Assembly: GCF_945836005.1 (NCBI RefSeq)
Contig: NZ_OX241534.1
Location: 1,784,275 to 1,848,274, forward strand
Source: Candidatus Nitrosacidococcus sp. I8
GTDB lineage: Bacteria > Pseudomonadota > Gammaproteobacteria > Nitrosococcales > Nitrosococcaceae
DNA length: 64,000 bases
Reading direction: 5' to 3'
The position numbers and the translations under genes were made by a program. Below are positions 44,379 to 57,394 of this stretch, piece by piece (position 1 is the first letter of the stretch; each line of letters starts with the position of its first letter). Under the pieces are notes generated by a model. That model made no database searches. It had not been told where the DNA came from and saw only the letters and a program-made list of their open reading frames with translations.

Positions 44379-45462
44379 CTAGTAATTCATCGCTAAGACA
44401 AGATTTTCCTTGGCGTACAAAAGGAGGCTTTATAATTTCAGCAATTAGTTTTTTACCACGAATATCTACTTCACAGCAGCTAGCACCAATAGGTACATTA
44501 GCAAGGGCGATAGATCGGCTTAAAGTAGGGGAAAATCCACCGCTAGTAATCATTCCCTCTCCTAAGTCAGTTGCGATAGGCTGTCTATTCCGCAATAATC
44601 CCTTTCCTAAAAGGAGTAGACCTACTTGTTGGGTACTGGCTATTTTTTGTTCTAATACCTTTCTACCAATAAAATCTCGATCTGTAGGTTTTAACGCTAC
44701 AGTCCAACCTAATCCGGATTCAAAAGGAGTAGTACTTTCATCCATATCAGTTCCATAAAGGCACATTCCTGCCTCTAACCTTAGGGTATCTCTAGAACCT
44801 AATCCACATGGGGTCACTCCGTGATTTATCATTTTCTGCCACCAATTTGGAGCATCAATCGCTGGAAGCAATAATTCATAACCATCTTCTCCCGTGTATC
44901 CTGTACGGGCTATAAAAAAATCCTCTTCCCAAGTCCCGTGAAACCGCTTTAAGTTTATTACTCTTTCTTTTATAGATTCGCTTAACTGATCGTGCACCCT
45001 ATCTCGTGCTTCTGGTCCTTGGATAGCAATCATTGCTAAATCTGACCGCTCTATTATAGATACTCCAAAGGATTGCCCATGGGATTTAAACCAAGCTAAA
45101 TCCTTATCTCGAGTACCTGCATTAGAAACAATACGGAACTCTTCTTCTGAAATGAAATAGGCAATAATATCATCGATAACACCCCCATGCTCATTGAGCA
45201 TACAGCTATAAAGTGCCGCTCCCGGAGTATTTAAACGATCGATATTATTAGCGAGTAAATAACGTAAAAAAGAGCGTACGTTTTCTCCTTTTAAATCCGT
45301 AACTACCATATGAGAAACATCGAATATTCCAACACTTCGGCGTACATGATGATGTTCTGCAACTTGAGATCCATAATGTAACGGCATTTCCCAGCCTGCA
45401 AAATCTACAATATGAGCATTTGAGGCACAATGTAAGTCAAAGAGTGAAGTATGTTTTTCCAT
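44365..45462 (-). CDS. gcvT: Aminomethyltransferase (glycine cleavage T protein)
   Basis: Tetrahydrofolate-dependent part of the glycine cleavage system. The 365-residue protein has [30 protein letters not shown], the folate-site [13 protein letters not shown] and [16 protein letters not shown] segments. gcvH and gcvP are not adjacent. The 58-bp upstream gap is too short for a glycine riboswitch, so control must be elsewhere. Confidence 0.96.
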   Translation of the reverse strand: MEKHTSLFDLHCASNAHIVDFAGWEMPLHYGSQVAEHHHVRRSVGIFDVSHMVVTDLKGENVRSFLRYLLANNIDRLNTPGAALYSCMLNEHGGVIDDIIAYFISEEEFRIVSNAGTRDKDLAWFKSHGQSFGVSIIERSDLAMIAIQGPEARDRVHDQLSESIKERVINLKRFHGTWEEDFFIARTGYTGEDGYELLLPAIDAPNWWQKMINHGVTPCGLGSRDTLRLEAGMCLYGTDMDESTTPFESGLGWTVALKPTDRDFIGRKVLEQKIASTQQVGLLLLGKGLLRNRQPIATDLGEGMITSGGFSPTLSRSIALANVPIGASCCEVDIRGKKLIAEIIKPPFVRQGKSCLSDELLAKSS

Positions 45463-45520
45463 AAAATTTTTTATTGCTAAGTCTATAAATAAAAATAACT
45501 ATAAGTATAGAAAATTCCTA

Positions 45521-45937
45521 TTAACTATCTATAGGTGGTAACAAACGTTTTTTACCTTCATCATCAATGGCTACAAAGATAAATAGCCCTTCTGTTACTT
45601 TAGTGTATTTTAATTGATCGTTTTGTATCCACACCTCGATATGAATTTTCATAGAAGTCTGACCTTCACCTACTAGGCAAGTATAACAGCTCACCATTGA
45701 ACCTACAGGCACAGGGCGTAAGAAAGTCATACTATTAATTGCAACCGTAGTTACCCTTCCTTTTGCACGGCGACGTGCACAGGCTGCCCCGGCCAAATCC
45801 ATTTGAGAAACGATCCAACCACCAAAAATATCCCCATTCCAATTCGCATCCCTAGGCATAGCAATAGTTTGAATAGAAACATCACAAACGCTGCCAGTAG
45901 GCATTGTGGGTTGCTGTACACTTATGGTTTCAGACAT
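45521..45937 (-). CDS. yciA: Acyl-CoA thioesterase, YciA family
   Basis: A hotdog-fold thioesterase of 138 residues. The conserved MPRDANWNGDIFGGWIVSQMD in part, as ANWNGDIFGGWI (about 32-43), contains the catalytic Asp, and RRAKGRVTTVAINSMTF follows. It hydrolyses various acyl-CoAs in E. coli. It lies between gcvT and glmS on the same strand with 50- to 60-bp gaps, so it may have its own weak promoter. Confidence 0.92.
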   Translation of the reverse strand: MSETISVQQPTMPTGSVCDVSIQTIAMPRDANWNGDIFGGWIVSQMDLAGAACARRRAKGRVTTVAINSMTFLRPVPVGSMVSCYTCLVGEGQTSMKIHIEVWIQNDQLKYTKVTEGLFIFVAIDDEGKKRLLPPIDS

Positions 45938-45988
45938 AAATAATAATTAAATCTATACTATTTGTGCTTCTTTACTAGTTTTATAGAA

Positions 45989-47821
45989 CTATTCTACAGT
46001 TACTGATTTTGCTAAGTTACGAGGTTGATCTACATCAGTTCCTTTAATGATAGCTACATGATAAGCAAGTAGCTGCAAAGGAATGGTATGAACAATTGGA
46101 GCAGTCTCATTTTCAACTGGAAGCATTTCTAGAACTTGTACTCCTGGTCCAGGACTTACTTGTGCACCATGATCAGCGAAAATGTAAAGTTGACCACCTC
46201 GAGCCCGAACTTCTTGTAAATTAGACTTTAGTTTTTCTAAGAGCTGATCATTAGGTGCTACTGCAATAACAGGCATATCTGTATCTACTAACGCAAGTGG
46301 TCCGTGTTTTAATTCTCCTGCAGGATAGGACTCGGCATGAATATAAGAAATTTCTTTAAGTTTAAGGGCTCCTTCCATTGCGATAGGGTAGTGCACACCT
46401 CGGCCAAGGAAAAGTACATTACGGATTTCTGAAAATTGCTCAGAAAGAGTTTGAATAGCAGGATTCAATTGTAGCGCCTGTTCTACATTAGCTGGTAGTG
46501 CTATAAGTTGAGATACCAGCTCTGCCTCTTTCTCTGATGTAATCTGACGACGACGGCCCAATACAATTACTAATAGCAAAAGTGCTACTAATTGAGCTGT
46601 AAATGCTTTAGTAGAGGCTACCCCAATTTCAGGGCCTGCTCGAGTCATAAGTGCTAAATCCGATTCACGCACTAATGAGCTTTCAAGCACGTTACAAATA
46701 CTTAAGCTAAAACGAAACCCAAGTCTCTTTGCTTCTTTAAGTGCAGCAATGGTATCAGCGGTTTCTCCTGATTGGGAAAGTGCGACTACTAAGGTATCTG
46801 GTATCACTACAGGAGATCGATAACGAAATTCGCTTGCTATTTCTACTCGGCAAGGAATACAAGCAATAGATTCTAACCAATAACGCGCCACCATACCTGC
46901 GTGATAACTTGTACCACAAGCAAGAATAAGTACCGACTGAGTTTGATTAAATACCTCTTTAGCATGTACTCCAAAAGATTCATCTAGTACTTGGTGACTA
47001 TTAATACGGCCCTCTAAAGTCTCTGAAATAGCTCGGGGTTGCTCAAAAATTTCTTTAAGCATGTAGTGGCGGAATTGCCCTTTTTCTGCCACATCTATTT
47101 GTAATTCACTTTCTCGTATAGGGCGATCAACAATCTGATCTGCAATATCATAGATTCTAATCCGTCCTCTACTGAGTTCTACGATATCCCCTTCTTCTAA
47201 AAAAATAAATCGCTGAGTAACTGGAAGTAGTGCAGCTACATCAGAGGCAATAAAATGTTCTCCAATGCCGATCCCTACTACGAGAGGACTACCTTGGCGT
47301 GCAGCAATCAAATAATTAGGATCTTGGGTAGAGATAACCCCAAGTGAGTAAGCTCCTTTCAGATCTTTAAGAGTATGCTTTACAGCAACTAATAAATCAC
47401 CATCTTCTTCTAAATAATAATAAATTTGATGGACAATTACTTCTGTATCTGTTTGAGAGGTGAATTCAAAGCCTAATTCTTGTTGCCGAACTTTCAGCTC
47501 TTCATAATTTTCAATAATCCCATTATGGACTATAGCTATTTTTTGGCGGCAAATATGAGGATGGGCATTAGCTTCACTAGGTTTCCCATGGGTCGCCCAC
47601 CGGGTATGGGCAATGCCTATAGATCCTGTAAGTCCAGTATCTAAAAGCCCTTGCTCAAGTTTTGCGACTTTACCAGTTCGCCGTACTCGTTGCAAAGTGG
47701 TCTCACTATCGACTACAGCCATCCCTGCCGAATCATAGCCGCGGTATTCTAGTCGTCGTAAGCCTTCTAATAAAATAGGAACAACATCCCTTTGTGCTAC
47801 TGCCCCAACAATACCACACAT
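45989..47821 (-). CDS. glmS: Glutamine-fructose-6-phosphate aminotransferase
   Basis: First step of UDP-GlcNAc synthesis. The 610-residue protein begins MCGIVGAV, so the nucleophile is C2 after Met removal. The glutaminase domain (about 1-240, with [18 protein letters not shown]) is joined to two SIS domains ([25 protein letters not shown]) and ends KSVTVE. It is 50 bp after glmU on the same strand. No glmS ribozyme is visible upstream, consistent with small-RNA control in gammaproteobacteria. Confidence 0.97.
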   Translation of the reverse strand: MCGIVGAVAQRDVVPILLEGLRRLEYRGYDSAGMAVVDSETTLQRVRRTGKVAKLEQGLLDTGLTGSIGIAHTRWATHGKPSEANAHPHICRQKIAIVHNGIIENYEELKVRQQELGFEFTSQTDTEVIVHQIYYYLEEDGDLLVAVKHTLKDLKGAYSLGVISTQDPNYLIAARQGSPLVVGIGIGEHFIASDVAALLPVTQRFIFLEEGDIVELSRGRIRIYDIADQIVDRPIRESELQIDVAEKGQFRHYMLKEIFEQPRAISETLEGRINSHQVLDESFGVHAKEVFNQTQSVLILACGTSYHAGMVARYWLESIACIPCRVEIASEFRYRSPVVIPDTLVVALSQSGETADTIAALKEAKRLGFRFSLSICNVLESSLVRESDLALMTRAGPEIGVASTKAFTAQLVALLLLVIVLGRRRQITSEKEAELVSQLIALPANVEQALQLNPAIQTLSEQFSEIRNVLFLGRGVHYPIAMEGALKLKEISYIHAESYPAGELKHGPLALVDTDMPVIAVAPNDQLLEKLKSNLQEVRARGGQLYIFADHGAQVSPGPGVQVLEMLPVENETAPIVHTIPLQLLAYHVAIIKGTDVDQPRNLAKSVTVE

Positions 47822-47871
47822 GTTTCTCTCCTTTAAAATAAAGTAAGCTGGATCAAAAGTTTCTTTAATTG

Positions 47872-49242
47872 TTATTTAGTAGGGTTTTTAATAGGGCGTT
47901 TCCAAGTTGGGTGTGTTTTTTGCGGTGTTCTACTTAAGGTTAATTTATCCGGAGGAGCATCTTTAGTTATTGTAGTACCCGCACCAATAGTTGCTCCCGA
48001 TCCTATCACAACTGGAGCAATCAGTTGAGTGTCTGAGCCAATGAAAACATTGTCTTCGATAATAGTTTGATACTTATTCACCCCATCATAATTACAAGTA
48101 ATAGTGCCTGCACCCACATTTACATTTTTACCAATCGATGTATCACCAATATAACTTAAGTGATTAATTTTTGATCCATCAGCGACATTGGACTTTTTAA
48201 TTTCAACAAAATTCCCGATATGTACTTGTTTTCCTAATCTAGATTCAGGTCGAAGCCGTGCAAAAGGTCCAACTTTTGATTGGGAATCAATGATAGCTTC
48301 TTCTATAACACAATTAGCAAATATTTTAACATTTGAACCGATATATGTGTCACGAATATAGCAATTAGGCCCAATGATCACATTATCACCGAGGGTTATC
48401 TCTCCCTCCAAAATTACATTAGCATCAATATAGATATCTTGCCCAGCTTTAATTGTACCTCGTAAATCAAAGCGGCTTGGATCGCAGAAACTTATACCTT
48501 GTTCCATTAAACGATCGGCTTCTCTGATTTGGTAAGCACGTTCTAAATACGATAATTGTTTACGATTATTTATACCTATCACTTCTATAGAATCTGAAGC
48601 CAGTACAGTGGCGATAGCACCTCCACTATTAATAGTGTGACTTACCATATCAGTAAGATAATACTCTTTTTGTGCATTATGATTTTTTATATGAGGTAAG
48701 ACTTGTTTTAAATGCTCTGTTTTAATTGCAATAATTCCGGTGTTGATTTCTTTTATTTTCAACTGATCAGAATTAGCATCAGATTCTTCTACAATAGCAG
48801 AAATTGACCCGGTGCTATTTCGAATAATCCTTCCTAAACCTGTAGGGTTATCTAAATTAGCAGTAATTAATCCTAAAGAATTATTAACTGTTGTAGAGAG
48901 CAATTCTTTCAACGTTGTTATATTTATAAGAGGTACGTCTCCAACAAGAATTAAAGTGGTTGTATTATCTTGAAGATAGGGTAGAGTTTGGAGTACTGCA
49001 TGACCAGTACCTAACTGTTCTTTTTGTTGAACCCAAGTAATATCATCTCCCTTTATTGCGTTAGAGACTAGTGCTCCACCATGGCCGTAAACGATAATAA
49101 TTTGTTTAGGGGTAAGCTGGCGTACTTTTGTTACTATATGGCTAAGTAGTGGTTGACCTGCTAATTTATGCAGTACTTTAGGTAGCTGCGATCGCATTCG
49201 TGTTCCTTGTCCTGCTGCAAGAATGATAATGCTAACAGACAT
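47872..49242 (-). CDS. glmU: Bifunctional GlmU: GlcNAc-1-P uridyltransferase / GlcN-1-P acetyltransferase
   Basis: Makes UDP-GlcNAc for peptidoglycan and LPS. Starting at the ATG at 49242 (GGGAG 9 bp upstream), rather than the ATG six codons earlier, gives 456 residues beginning [18 protein letters not shown]. The uridyltransferase half (to about 230; [19 protein letters not shown]) is followed by a left-handed beta-helix of hexapeptide repeats with [24 protein letters not shown] and the C-terminal catalytic NYDG. It is linked to glmS and lies downstream of the atp terminator. Confidence 0.96.
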   Translation of the reverse strand: MSVSIIILAAGQGTRMRSQLPKVLHKLAGQPLLSHIVTKVRQLTPKQIIIVYGHGGALVSNAIKGDDITWVQQKEQLGTGHAVLQTLPYLQDNTTTLILVGDVPLINITTLKELLSTTVNNSLGLITANLDNPTGLGRIIRNSTGSISAIVEESDANSDQLKIKEINTGIIAIKTEHLKQVLPHIKNHNAQKEYYLTDMVSHTINSGGAIATVLASDSIEVIGINNRKQLSYLERAYQIREADRLMEQGISFCDPSRFDLRGTIKAGQDIYIDANVILEGEITLGDNVIIGPNCYIRDTYIGSNVKIFANCVIEEAIIDSQSKVGPFARLRPESRLGKQVHIGNFVEIKKSNVADGSKINHLSYIGDTSIGKNVNVGAGTITCNYDGVNKYQTIIEDNVFIGSDTQLIAPVVIGSGATIGAGTTITKDAPPDKLTLSRTPQKTHPTWKRPIKNPTK

Positions 49243-49291
49243 AAATAATTTCTCCCTCATACTATAAAGTAAAAGAACTACTATAGGAATA

Positions 49292-49322
49292 AAAAAAGGC
49301 CACTTAGAATGTGGCCTTTTTT
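49292..49322. terminator. Bidirectional terminator at the end of the atp operon
   Basis: A perfect 12-bp stem (AAAAAAGGCCAC and GTGGCCTTTTTT) with a seven-base loop and a T-run on each strand. It lies between atpC and glmU, both leftward, so it ends the ATP synthase transcript and separates glmU-glmS from it. Confidence 0.93.
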
Positions 49323-49344
49323 ATTTAGGAATATATAAAAAGAT

Positions 49345-49770
49345 TTATCTTCTATGCCCTAGTTTTTTACGAAGATTTTCAATCGTCCTAATCTGAGCAA
49401 TTGCTTCTGCTAGCTCAGCTTGTGCTCGAGCATAATCAATTTTATCTTTTTGATTCTTAATTGTATCTTCCGCCCGCTCTTTAGCCTCTAATGCAGCAGC
49501 CTCATCAATATCATCTGCTCTTTGAGCAGTATCTGCCAATATTGTAATAATATGGGGCTGAACTTCAAGCAATCCTCCCGACACATAGAAGGACTCTTCC
49601 CTACCATCCTCTTCTTGAACCCTTACAGAGCCAGGTTTAAGACGAGTAAGCATAGGCGTATGCTGCGGCATGATGCCCACTTCCCCCATTTCTGCAGGTG
49701 CAATTACCATAGTCGCAGTACCGGAGAAAATCTCCTTCTCAGCACTTACAATATCAATATGTATTGACAT
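49345..49770 (-). CDS. atpC: ATP synthase F1 epsilon subunit
   Basis: Rotor-stalk subunit that couples F1 to the c ring and can inhibit hydrolysis. The 141-residue protein has the N-terminal beta sandwich ([37 protein letters not shown], in parts) and the two-helix C-terminal domain. It is the last gene of the nine-gene operon, 23 bp after atpD. Confidence 0.96.
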   Translation of the reverse strand: MSIHIDIVSAEKEIFSGTATMVIAPAEMGEVGIMPQHTPMLTRLKPGSVRVQEEDGREESFYVSGGLLEVQPHIITILADTAQRADDIDEAAALEAKERAEDTIKNQKDKIDYARAQAELAEAIAQIRTIENLRKKLGHRR

Positions 49771-49793
49771 AGTTTAACTATTACTCTGTAGTA

Positions 49794-51173
<1,380 letters not shown>

Positions 51174-51228
51174 TTATATTCCCTCTTAAATAATAATCTA
51201 TAGGTTAATAACTTTATTTGAGATAAAT

Positions 51229-52095
51229 CTAAAGAGCAGCGGCGCCACCCACAATTTCCGAGAGTTCCTGTGTAATCATTGCTTGTCTTGCTTTATTATA
51301 AGCAAGCTGTAGATCACCAATAAGGTCACCTGCATTATCTGATGCTGCTTTCATGGCAACCATTCTAGCCGCTTGCTCACAAGCTATATTTTCAACAACT
51401 CCCTGATAAACTAAAGATTCTATATATCGTACTAATAATTGGTTAAGTACTCGACTTGCTTCAGGCTCATAAAGATAATCCCAACGATGATCTAATTTTT
51501 CATCAAACTTAGGTGCAGTAATGGGTAATAACTGCTCTATTATTGGCTGTTGTGTCATCGTATTAACAAACCTATTAAATGCTAGATATAAGCGATCTAT
51601 ATTCCCTTTTTGATAGCTATCTAGCATTACTTTAACAGAACCAATTAAATCTCCAATGTTAGGGCTATCCCCAATATGTGTCGTTTGCGCAGTAACTTTT
51701 CCGCCGAACCTACGAAAAAAAACACTCGCTTTTTGACCAATTGTACACATACTAATAGGTATATTTTTTTTGTCCCATTCCTGCATTGATCGCAATAATG
51801 GTCTAAATAAATTAGTATTTAGACCACCGCATAAACCTCGATCGCTAGAGATAATAATAAACCCAACCCCTTTATGAGGATCACGATTTACTAAATAAGG
51901 ATGCTTGTACTCCGGGTGAGCTTGTGATAAATGATGAATAACATTAGATACTTTATCTGCATAGGGTCGTGATGATTTCATACGATCCTGAGCTTTACGC
52001 ATCTTACTAGCTGCTACCATTTCCATTGCACCAGTAATTTTTTGCGTATTTTTAACGCTAGAAATTTTACCGCGTATCTCTTTACCGCTAGGCAT
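51229..52095 (-). CDS. atpG: ATP synthase F1 gamma subunit
   Basis: Central rotor shaft, 288 residues. The N-terminal [20 protein letters not shown] and the C-terminal [35 protein letters not shown] helix (in parts) form the coiled coil that turns within the alpha-beta ring. The [10 protein letters not shown] motif is present. It lies between atpA (11 bp) and atpD (58 bp), as normal. Confidence 0.97.
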   Translation of the reverse strand: MPSGKEIRGKISSVKNTQKITGAMEMVAASKMRKAQDRMKSSRPYADKVSNVIHHLSQAHPEYKHPYLVNRDPHKGVGFIIISSDRGLCGGLNTNLFRPLLRSMQEWDKKNIPISMCTIGQKASVFFRRFGGKVTAQTTHIGDSPNIGDLIGSVKVMLDSYQKGNIDRLYLAFNRFVNTMTQQPIIEQLLPITAPKFDEKLDHRWDYLYEPEASRVLNQLLVRYIESLVYQGVVENIACEQAARMVAMKAASDNAGDLIGDLQLAYNKARQAMITQELSEIVGGAAAL

Positions 52096-52106
52096 AGGTT
52101 ACTCCG

Positions 52107-53654
52107 CTACCAAGTACTTGTCGCTTTAAATTTCTCAATAGCAGATTTAATTTCTGCTGAAATTTCATTATTATAATCACCCGTTTCAGTGATTTTATTT
52201 ATAAAATCTCCATAGTTAGATTTCATGTAATCTTGTAGTGCAGCCTCAAAATCTTGAATCTTATCTAACTCAATGTCATCTAAGAATCCTTCGTTAGCCG
52301 CATATAAAGAAATTGCCATTTGACCTACATTCATAGGAGAGTACTGCAATTGCTTCATTAATTCTGTGACTCTTTGCCCACGCTCTAGCTGGCTTCTTGT
52401 GGTTTCATCTAAATCAGATGCAAACTGTGCAAAAGCTGCTAGCTCACGATATTGAGCAAGGTTTAAACGAATACCACCACCTAATTTCTTAATAATTTTT
52501 GTTTGTGCAGCTCCACCTACCCTGGATACCGAAAGGCCTGCATTGATTGCAGGTCGAATACCTGAGTTAAATAAATCTGTCTCTAAAAAAATCTGACCAT
52601 CGGTGATAGAAATGACATTTGTTGGAATAAAAGCAGATACGTCACCTGCTTGCGTCTCAATAATAGGTAATGCAGTTAAGGATCCTGTTTTACCTTTTAT
52701 CTCTCCTTTTGTAACTTGTTCAACATATTCTACATTAACACGTGCAGCCCGCTCTAATAAACGAGAGTGAAGATAAAATACATCTCCTGGAAACGCTTCA
52801 CGACCTGGTGGACGCTTAAGCAGTAAAGAAATTTGGCGATAAGCCCATGCCTGCTTAGTAAGATCGTCATAAATAATTAAAGCATCCTCTCCCCTATCAC
52901 GGAAATACTCACCCATAGTGCATCCTGCATAAGGTGCGATAAATTGTAGTGCAGCAGAATCTGAGGCACTAGCTGAAACTACAATAGTATGAGCAAGTGC
53001 ACCATGTTCCTCAAGTTTACGAACAACACTAGCAACTGAGGAAGCTTTCTGTCCGATAGCTACATAGATACATTTAACACCAGTACCCTTTTGATTGATG
53101 ATAGCATCAATCGCAACTGCAGTTTTCCCAGTTTGCCGGTCTCCGATAATAAGTTCACGTTGCCCACGACCAATAGGTACCATAGAGTCGATGGATTTTA
53201 GACCAGTTTGCATGGCTTGGGAAACTGATTGGCGAGCAATAATACCAGGAGCCACCTTTTCAATAGGAGAAGTAGTTTTTTCTTCAAGGGTTCCCTTTCC
53301 ATCAATAGGAACACCTAGTGAGTTAACAACTCTACCTAGGAGATTCTCACCTACTGGAACCTCTAAAATTCGTCCGGTACACTTTACTCTATCTCCCTCA
53401 GAAATATGTTGATAGGCACCCAACACTACAGCACCTACTGAATCTCTTTCTAGATTCATAGCTAGACCATAAGTATTCCCCGGAAATTCAACCATTTCAC
53501 CGAACATTACATCAGTGAGACCATGAATACGTGCAATACCATCCGTTAGGCTAATAACAGTCCCTTCTGTGCGGGCTTCCGTCTTTGCCTCAAATCCTTC
53601 AATACGCTTTTTTATAAGCTCGCTAATCTCTGCAGCGTTTAGTTGCAGTTGCAT
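52107..53654 (-). CDS. atpA: ATP synthase F1 alpha subunit
   Basis: Non-catalytic nucleotide-binding subunit, 515 residues. The P-loop GDRQTGKT is at 171-178, the [21 protein letters not shown] region follows (read as [14 protein letters not shown]), and the arginine-finger segment [18 protein letters not shown] is intact. Length and order match other gammaproteobacteria. Confidence 0.98.
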   Translation of the reverse strand: MQLQLNAAEISELIKKRIEGFEAKTEARTEGTVISLTDGIARIHGLTDVMFGEMVEFPGNTYGLAMNLERDSVGAVVLGAYQHISEGDRVKCTGRILEVPVGENLLGRVVNSLGVPIDGKGTLEEKTTSPIEKVAPGIIARQSVSQAMQTGLKSIDSMVPIGRGQRELIIGDRQTGKTAVAIDAIINQKGTGVKCIYVAIGQKASSVASVVRKLEEHGALAHTIVVSASASDSAALQFIAPYAGCTMGEYFRDRGEDALIIYDDLTKQAWAYRQISLLLKRPPGREAFPGDVFYLHSRLLERAARVNVEYVEQVTKGEIKGKTGSLTALPIIETQAGDVSAFIPTNVISITDGQIFLETDLFNSGIRPAINAGLSVSRVGGAAQTKIIKKLGGGIRLNLAQYRELAAFAQFASDLDETTRSQLERGQRVTELMKQLQYSPMNVGQMAISLYAANEGFLDDIELDKIQDFEAALQDYMKSNYGDFINKITETGDYNNEISAEIKSAIEKFKATSTW

Positions 53655-53688
53655 AGATTATAATCCTCTTATTCAGTCTAAATATTAC

Positions 53689-54240
53689 TTAATGAAGTAA
53701 TTCTGCGGCTAACTGGTTAAGCTTACCAATAGCTGACCCATCAATAACCATGTCACCAGCTCGAATAACTGCACCACCCAATAGAGATTCATCAACTTTA
53801 CAGGAAAGAGTGATTTTACGTCCTAATCGGCGTTCGAGAGCAGCTGCAATATCATCTAATTGATCTTTATTAGAATCTGATAAAGGTTTAGATAAAACCA
53901 CTTCAGCTTCTAATACTCCTTCCATTTCATCTTTCATTTGTTCAAATAATGATGAAATTTCAGGAAGTACAGATAATCTATCACTCTCTACTAAGATTTT
54001 AATTAAATTTTCAGCTGTACTATCACTATCAATGGGATAATCTTTTATTTTGGTAAAAAGATCTATAATTTGTGCAGTATTATAAAACGGACTACCTATT
54101 AAATCTTGTACTTTAGAATTCTTCACAAGATCTGCAAATACTTTTAATAATTCTGACCATTCATTATAGTCGCTCTGCTCCTTTGCTAGCTCGAATAGAG
54201 CATTAGCATACGGTCGAGCAATAGTTATTTTTTCAGCCAT
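53689..54240 (-). CDS. atpH: ATP synthase F1 delta subunit
   Basis: Stator subunit joining alpha to the b dimer, 183 residues. It begins with ITIARPYANALFELA, the conserved N-terminal helix, and ends with VVL-like segments and GAVIRAGDMVIDGSAIGKLNQL, in part DMVIDGSAIGKL. It is 15 bp downstream of atpF and 34 bp upstream of atpA. Confidence 0.96.
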   Translation of the reverse strand: MAEKITIARPYANALFELAKEQSDYNEWSELLKVFADLVKNSKVQDLIGSPFYNTAQIIDLFTKIKDYPIDSDSTAENLIKILVESDRLSVLPEISSLFEQMKDEMEGVLEAEVVLSKPLSDSNKDQLDDIAAALERRLGRKITLSCKVDESLLGGAVIRAGDMVIDGSAIGKLNQLAAELLH

Positions 54241-54255
54241 TGATTTAATAAAACC

Positions 54256-54726
54256 TTAGATTTCACTTATCAGCTCTTTTAGTAAGGACTCATTCGCTTT
54301 TTCATCGATTTCCCGCTTGAGAATCCTGCTAGCTCCAGCAGTAGCAAGAGACACTACTTTGCCACGCAGACTTTCACGAGCACGGCTTACTTCTTGTTGA
54401 ATAGCAGCATCAGCAGATGCTTTAATCCTATCCCCTTCAATTTGAGCAGTCTCTTTAGCTTGTTCAACTATTTCTTGAGCTCGCTTTTGCGCTAGAGCTA
54501 TTATTTCTGCTGCACTTTCCTTCGCTTGGGTTAGCGTCTCTTCTGCTTCTTTTCTTGCTCGTTCTTGAGCATACTTACCTTGCTCAGCAGCAGCTAAACC
54601 ATCAGCAATCCTTTTTTTCCTTTCTTCCATTAAATTGGTTAAAGGATCCCAAAGGAAATGATTAACAAACCAAATAAGAATCCCAAAGGCTACCATTTGC
54701 CCGATAAGGGTAGCAGTAACATTCAT
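54256..54726 (-). CDS. atpF: ATP synthase Fo subunit b
   Basis: Peripheral stalk subunit, 156 residues: one N-terminal membrane helix (about 4-27; MNVTATLIGQMVAFGILIWF) and a long, charged coiled coil that dimerises and binds delta. Only one b gene is present, so a b homodimer is expected rather than b/b' heterodimers. Confidence 0.96.
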   Translation of the reverse strand: MNVTATLIGQMVAFGILIWFVNHFLWDPLTNLMEERKKRIADGLAAAEQGKYAQERARKEAEETLTQAKESAAEIIALAQKRAQEIVEQAKETAQIEGDRIKASADAAIQQEVSRARESLRGKVVSLATAGASRILKREIDEKANESLLKELISEI

Positions 54727-54782
54727 AATAGCGTCCTTTACTATTCCTGTTATAAGTTAATATGATCTAAAAAAAATTTTTA

Positions 54783-55067
54783 CTATCCGCCTGCTGCAGT
54801 CTTAATAGCATTAATAAATGGGTTAGCAAAAATAAACCACATAGACATACCAAGGATAATCATTGGGAATGCCTCCATTAAACCTCCAGTAAACAGCATT
54901 TGACCCATAAGTTGGGGGCGCATCTCTGGTTGGCGTGCTATCCCTTCAATATACTTAGAACAGATTAATCCCCATCCAACCGCCGATCCTAAACCTGCTG
55001 CAGCTAAAATAATACCGACACCAATAGCAGTAGATGAGTAAATAGAAACAAGTAACTCTGGATTCAT
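54783..55067 (-). CDS. atpE: ATP synthase Fo subunit c
   Basis: Proton-carrying ring subunit, 94 residues in two helices (about 8-38 and 53-80) joined by the polar loop ARQPE. The ion-binding carboxylate is E65 in GGLMEAFPMI, where most gammaproteobacteria have Asp. The residue after it is Ala, and helix 1 lacks the Gln of sodium-type rings, so it is read as proton-specific. The C-terminal tail of about 12 residues is longer than in E. coli (79 residues in all). Confidence 0.96.
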   Translation of the reverse strand: MNPELLVSIYSSTAIGVGIILAAAGLGSAVGWGLICSKYIEGIARQPEMRPQLMGQMLFTGGLMEAFPMIILGMSMWFIFANPFINAIKTAAGG

Positions 55068-55114
55068 TCAAAATCTCCGCAAAATAATAATTAAATCTAT
55101 ATTAATATAAAATT

Positions 55115-55924
<810 letters not shown>

Positions 55925-55971
55925 TTAATTTAATACAAACTTTTAGGGTAAAAACACCCTAAGTATAAATA

Positions 55972-56355
55972 TCATTTAATTGCATGGCGATTAAACTGAT
56001 AACCCAAATAAATATACCCTAAGTAGGCGATACCAAATCCAAATAAAAGCGATAATGGATCTAATTTTAATAATCCCATGCCTATGCCCATTAAAATAAG
56101 CGTACTTAGGAAACTAGATCCACTTCCTTGGTAGGGAAAATTTTCTGATCTAGCCTTTTTACTCATTTTTTCTACTCGCCAAGTCATTATTATAGAATTT
56201 ACTAAGGCGATTACCCCCCCATACCCAGCAGCTAAGGAATAATTAATTCCTTTAATCACTAGAAATAGCGATACTACTAACACTAGTAGGAATAGCTGAG
56301 CTACTAACAATTTCCGAAGTGCTGTATAGAGCACTTTTTCTCCATAGCCCATCAA
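55972..56355 (-). CDS. atpI: ATP synthase accessory protein AtpI
   Basis: A 127-residue protein with four hydrophobic helices that assists c-ring assembly. The family is poorly conserved; the helix pattern, the GYGGVIALVNSIIMTWRVEKM segment (partly shown as ALVNSIIMTWR) and position as the first gene of the atp operon support the call. Start is the second-codon pair MMGYGE; either Met is possible. Confidence 0.88.
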   Translation of the reverse strand: MMGYGEKVLYTALRKLLVAQLFLLVLVVSLFLVIKGINYSLAAGYGGVIALVNSIIMTWRVEKMSKKARSENFPYQGSGSSFLSTLILMGIGMGLLKLDPLSLLFGFGIAYLGYIYLGYQFNRHAIK

Positions 56356-56422
56356 ATTTATTTATGAGAAATTAACATACTTGGGGTTAGCGAGTCCTTG
56401 CTAAGGCTTGGTGGTACTAGCT

Positions 56423-56439
56423 GCCCTAGTTAATAGGGC
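56423..56439 (-). promoter_or_regulatory. Hairpin in the atp operon leader
   Basis: A perfect 6-bp stem GCCCTA/TAGGGC with a five-base loop lies between parB and atpI, on the leader side of the candidate promoter. Without a T-run it is not an obvious terminator. It may be a weak attenuator or mRNA-stabilising structure. Confidence 0.35.
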
Positions 56440-56469
56440 TCATTTATTCAAGTTCTAAAAATTCTCTGT

Positions 56470-56478
56470 ATTCTATCA
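56470..56478 (-). promoter_or_regulatory. Candidate extended -10 promoter for the atp operon
   Basis: On the minus strand TGaTAGAAT (extended TG plus -10 hexamer) lies about 115 bp upstream of atpI in the 170-bp parB/atpI gap. It lacks a good -35, as is common for extended -10 promoters. Confidence 0.35.
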
Positions 56479-56525
56479 CAATTTTTGTAAAAAAAACCTA
56501 TTATTAAATATAACTTATAAGTTTT

Positions 56526-57389
56526 TCACCTTATGCGAGTAAGAATCCCATCAAGTTCATCCATACTATGATAGCGAATCAATATCTTACCTTTTCCTCC
56601 TGAGAGGTGTTGAAGCTGAACTACAGCACCTAAACGTTCTGCTAACTCTTCTTCTAGCTTACGGATATCTGGATCGTTTGATAAGCTTTGTTTAGATTGA
56701 GATTCTTGCTGCATACGGCGCACTAAATTTTCTGTGTCTCGTACCGATAATCTCTCTTGAATAATTTTATTAGCAATTTTACCTTGTACAGTATTATCTA
56801 ACGAAAGTAGTGCTCTTGCATGCCCCATTTCTAAATCCCCTTTTTCTACATGAGATCTAATTTCTCCATCCAAAGTAAGAAGACGCAGCAAATTAGAAAT
56901 TGACGCACGAGAGCAACCTACCGCTTGTGCAATTTCTTGATGAGTCATATTAAATTCATTTATTAATTTTTGATAAGCAGTTGCTTGCTCAATAGCATTA
57001 AGATCTTCTCTTTGAATATTCTCGATTAATGCCATCGCAGCGGCTGCTCGATCAGATACATTTTTAACTAAGGCAGGTATCTCTTTAAGACCTACAATCT
57101 GAGCAGCCCTCCACCGCCGTTCACCTGCAATGAGCTCAAAAATACCATTTTGTTCAGATCGTACAATAATAGGTTGGATGACACCTTGAGCACGAATAGA
57201 ATCTGCTAGTTCTGCTAGAGCTTCAGGAGAGATCTCAACCCGTGGTTGATATTTCCCACGTTGAATCTGCTCTAATGATAGAGATCTCAATTCCTCTTTA
57301 GGTTTAGATTCTCCAATATAGAGGGGGGCATTAATTGCACCTAACAGAGAATCTAATCCACGACCTAAACCTCTTTTTTTTAAACCCAT
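56526..57389 (-). CDS. parB: Chromosome partitioning protein ParB
   Basis: Binds parS and spreads to load condensin. The 287-residue CTPase-type ParB has the arginine patch GERRWRAA at 89-96, ENIQREDLN at 123-131, and the HTH TMTHQ-like segment MTHQEIAQAVGCSRASISN (148-166), then a C-terminal dimerisation domain. It is 5 bp after parA. No convincing parS site was found in this window. Confidence 0.96.
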   Translation of the reverse strand: MGLKKRGLGRGLDSLLGAINAPLYIGESKPKEELRSLSLEQIQRGKYQPRVEISPEALAELADSIRAQGVIQPIIVRSEQNGIFELIAGERRWRAAQIVGLKEIPALVKNVSDRAAAAMALIENIQREDLNAIEQATAYQKLINEFNMTHQEIAQAVGCSRASISNLLRLLTLDGEIRSHVEKGDLEMGHARALLSLDNTVQGKIANKIIQERLSVRDTENLVRRMQQESQSKQSLSNDPDIRKLEEELAERLGAVVQLQHLSGGKGKILIRYHSMDELDGILTRIR

Positions 57390-57394
57390 ACAGT

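Noticed and set aside
44927-44952. CCCGTGAAACC segment in gcvT, a possible parS half-site
   Set aside because: Only the right half matches and the left half does not; it lies in ordinary gcvT coding sequence.
45463-45520. Possible glycine riboswitch before gcvT
   Set aside because: The gap is only 58 bp and AT-rich, too short for even a single glycine aptamer.
47822-47871. Possible glmS ribozyme
   Set aside because: Fifty base pairs without the ribozyme's conserved core; the element is mainly from Gram-positive bacteria.
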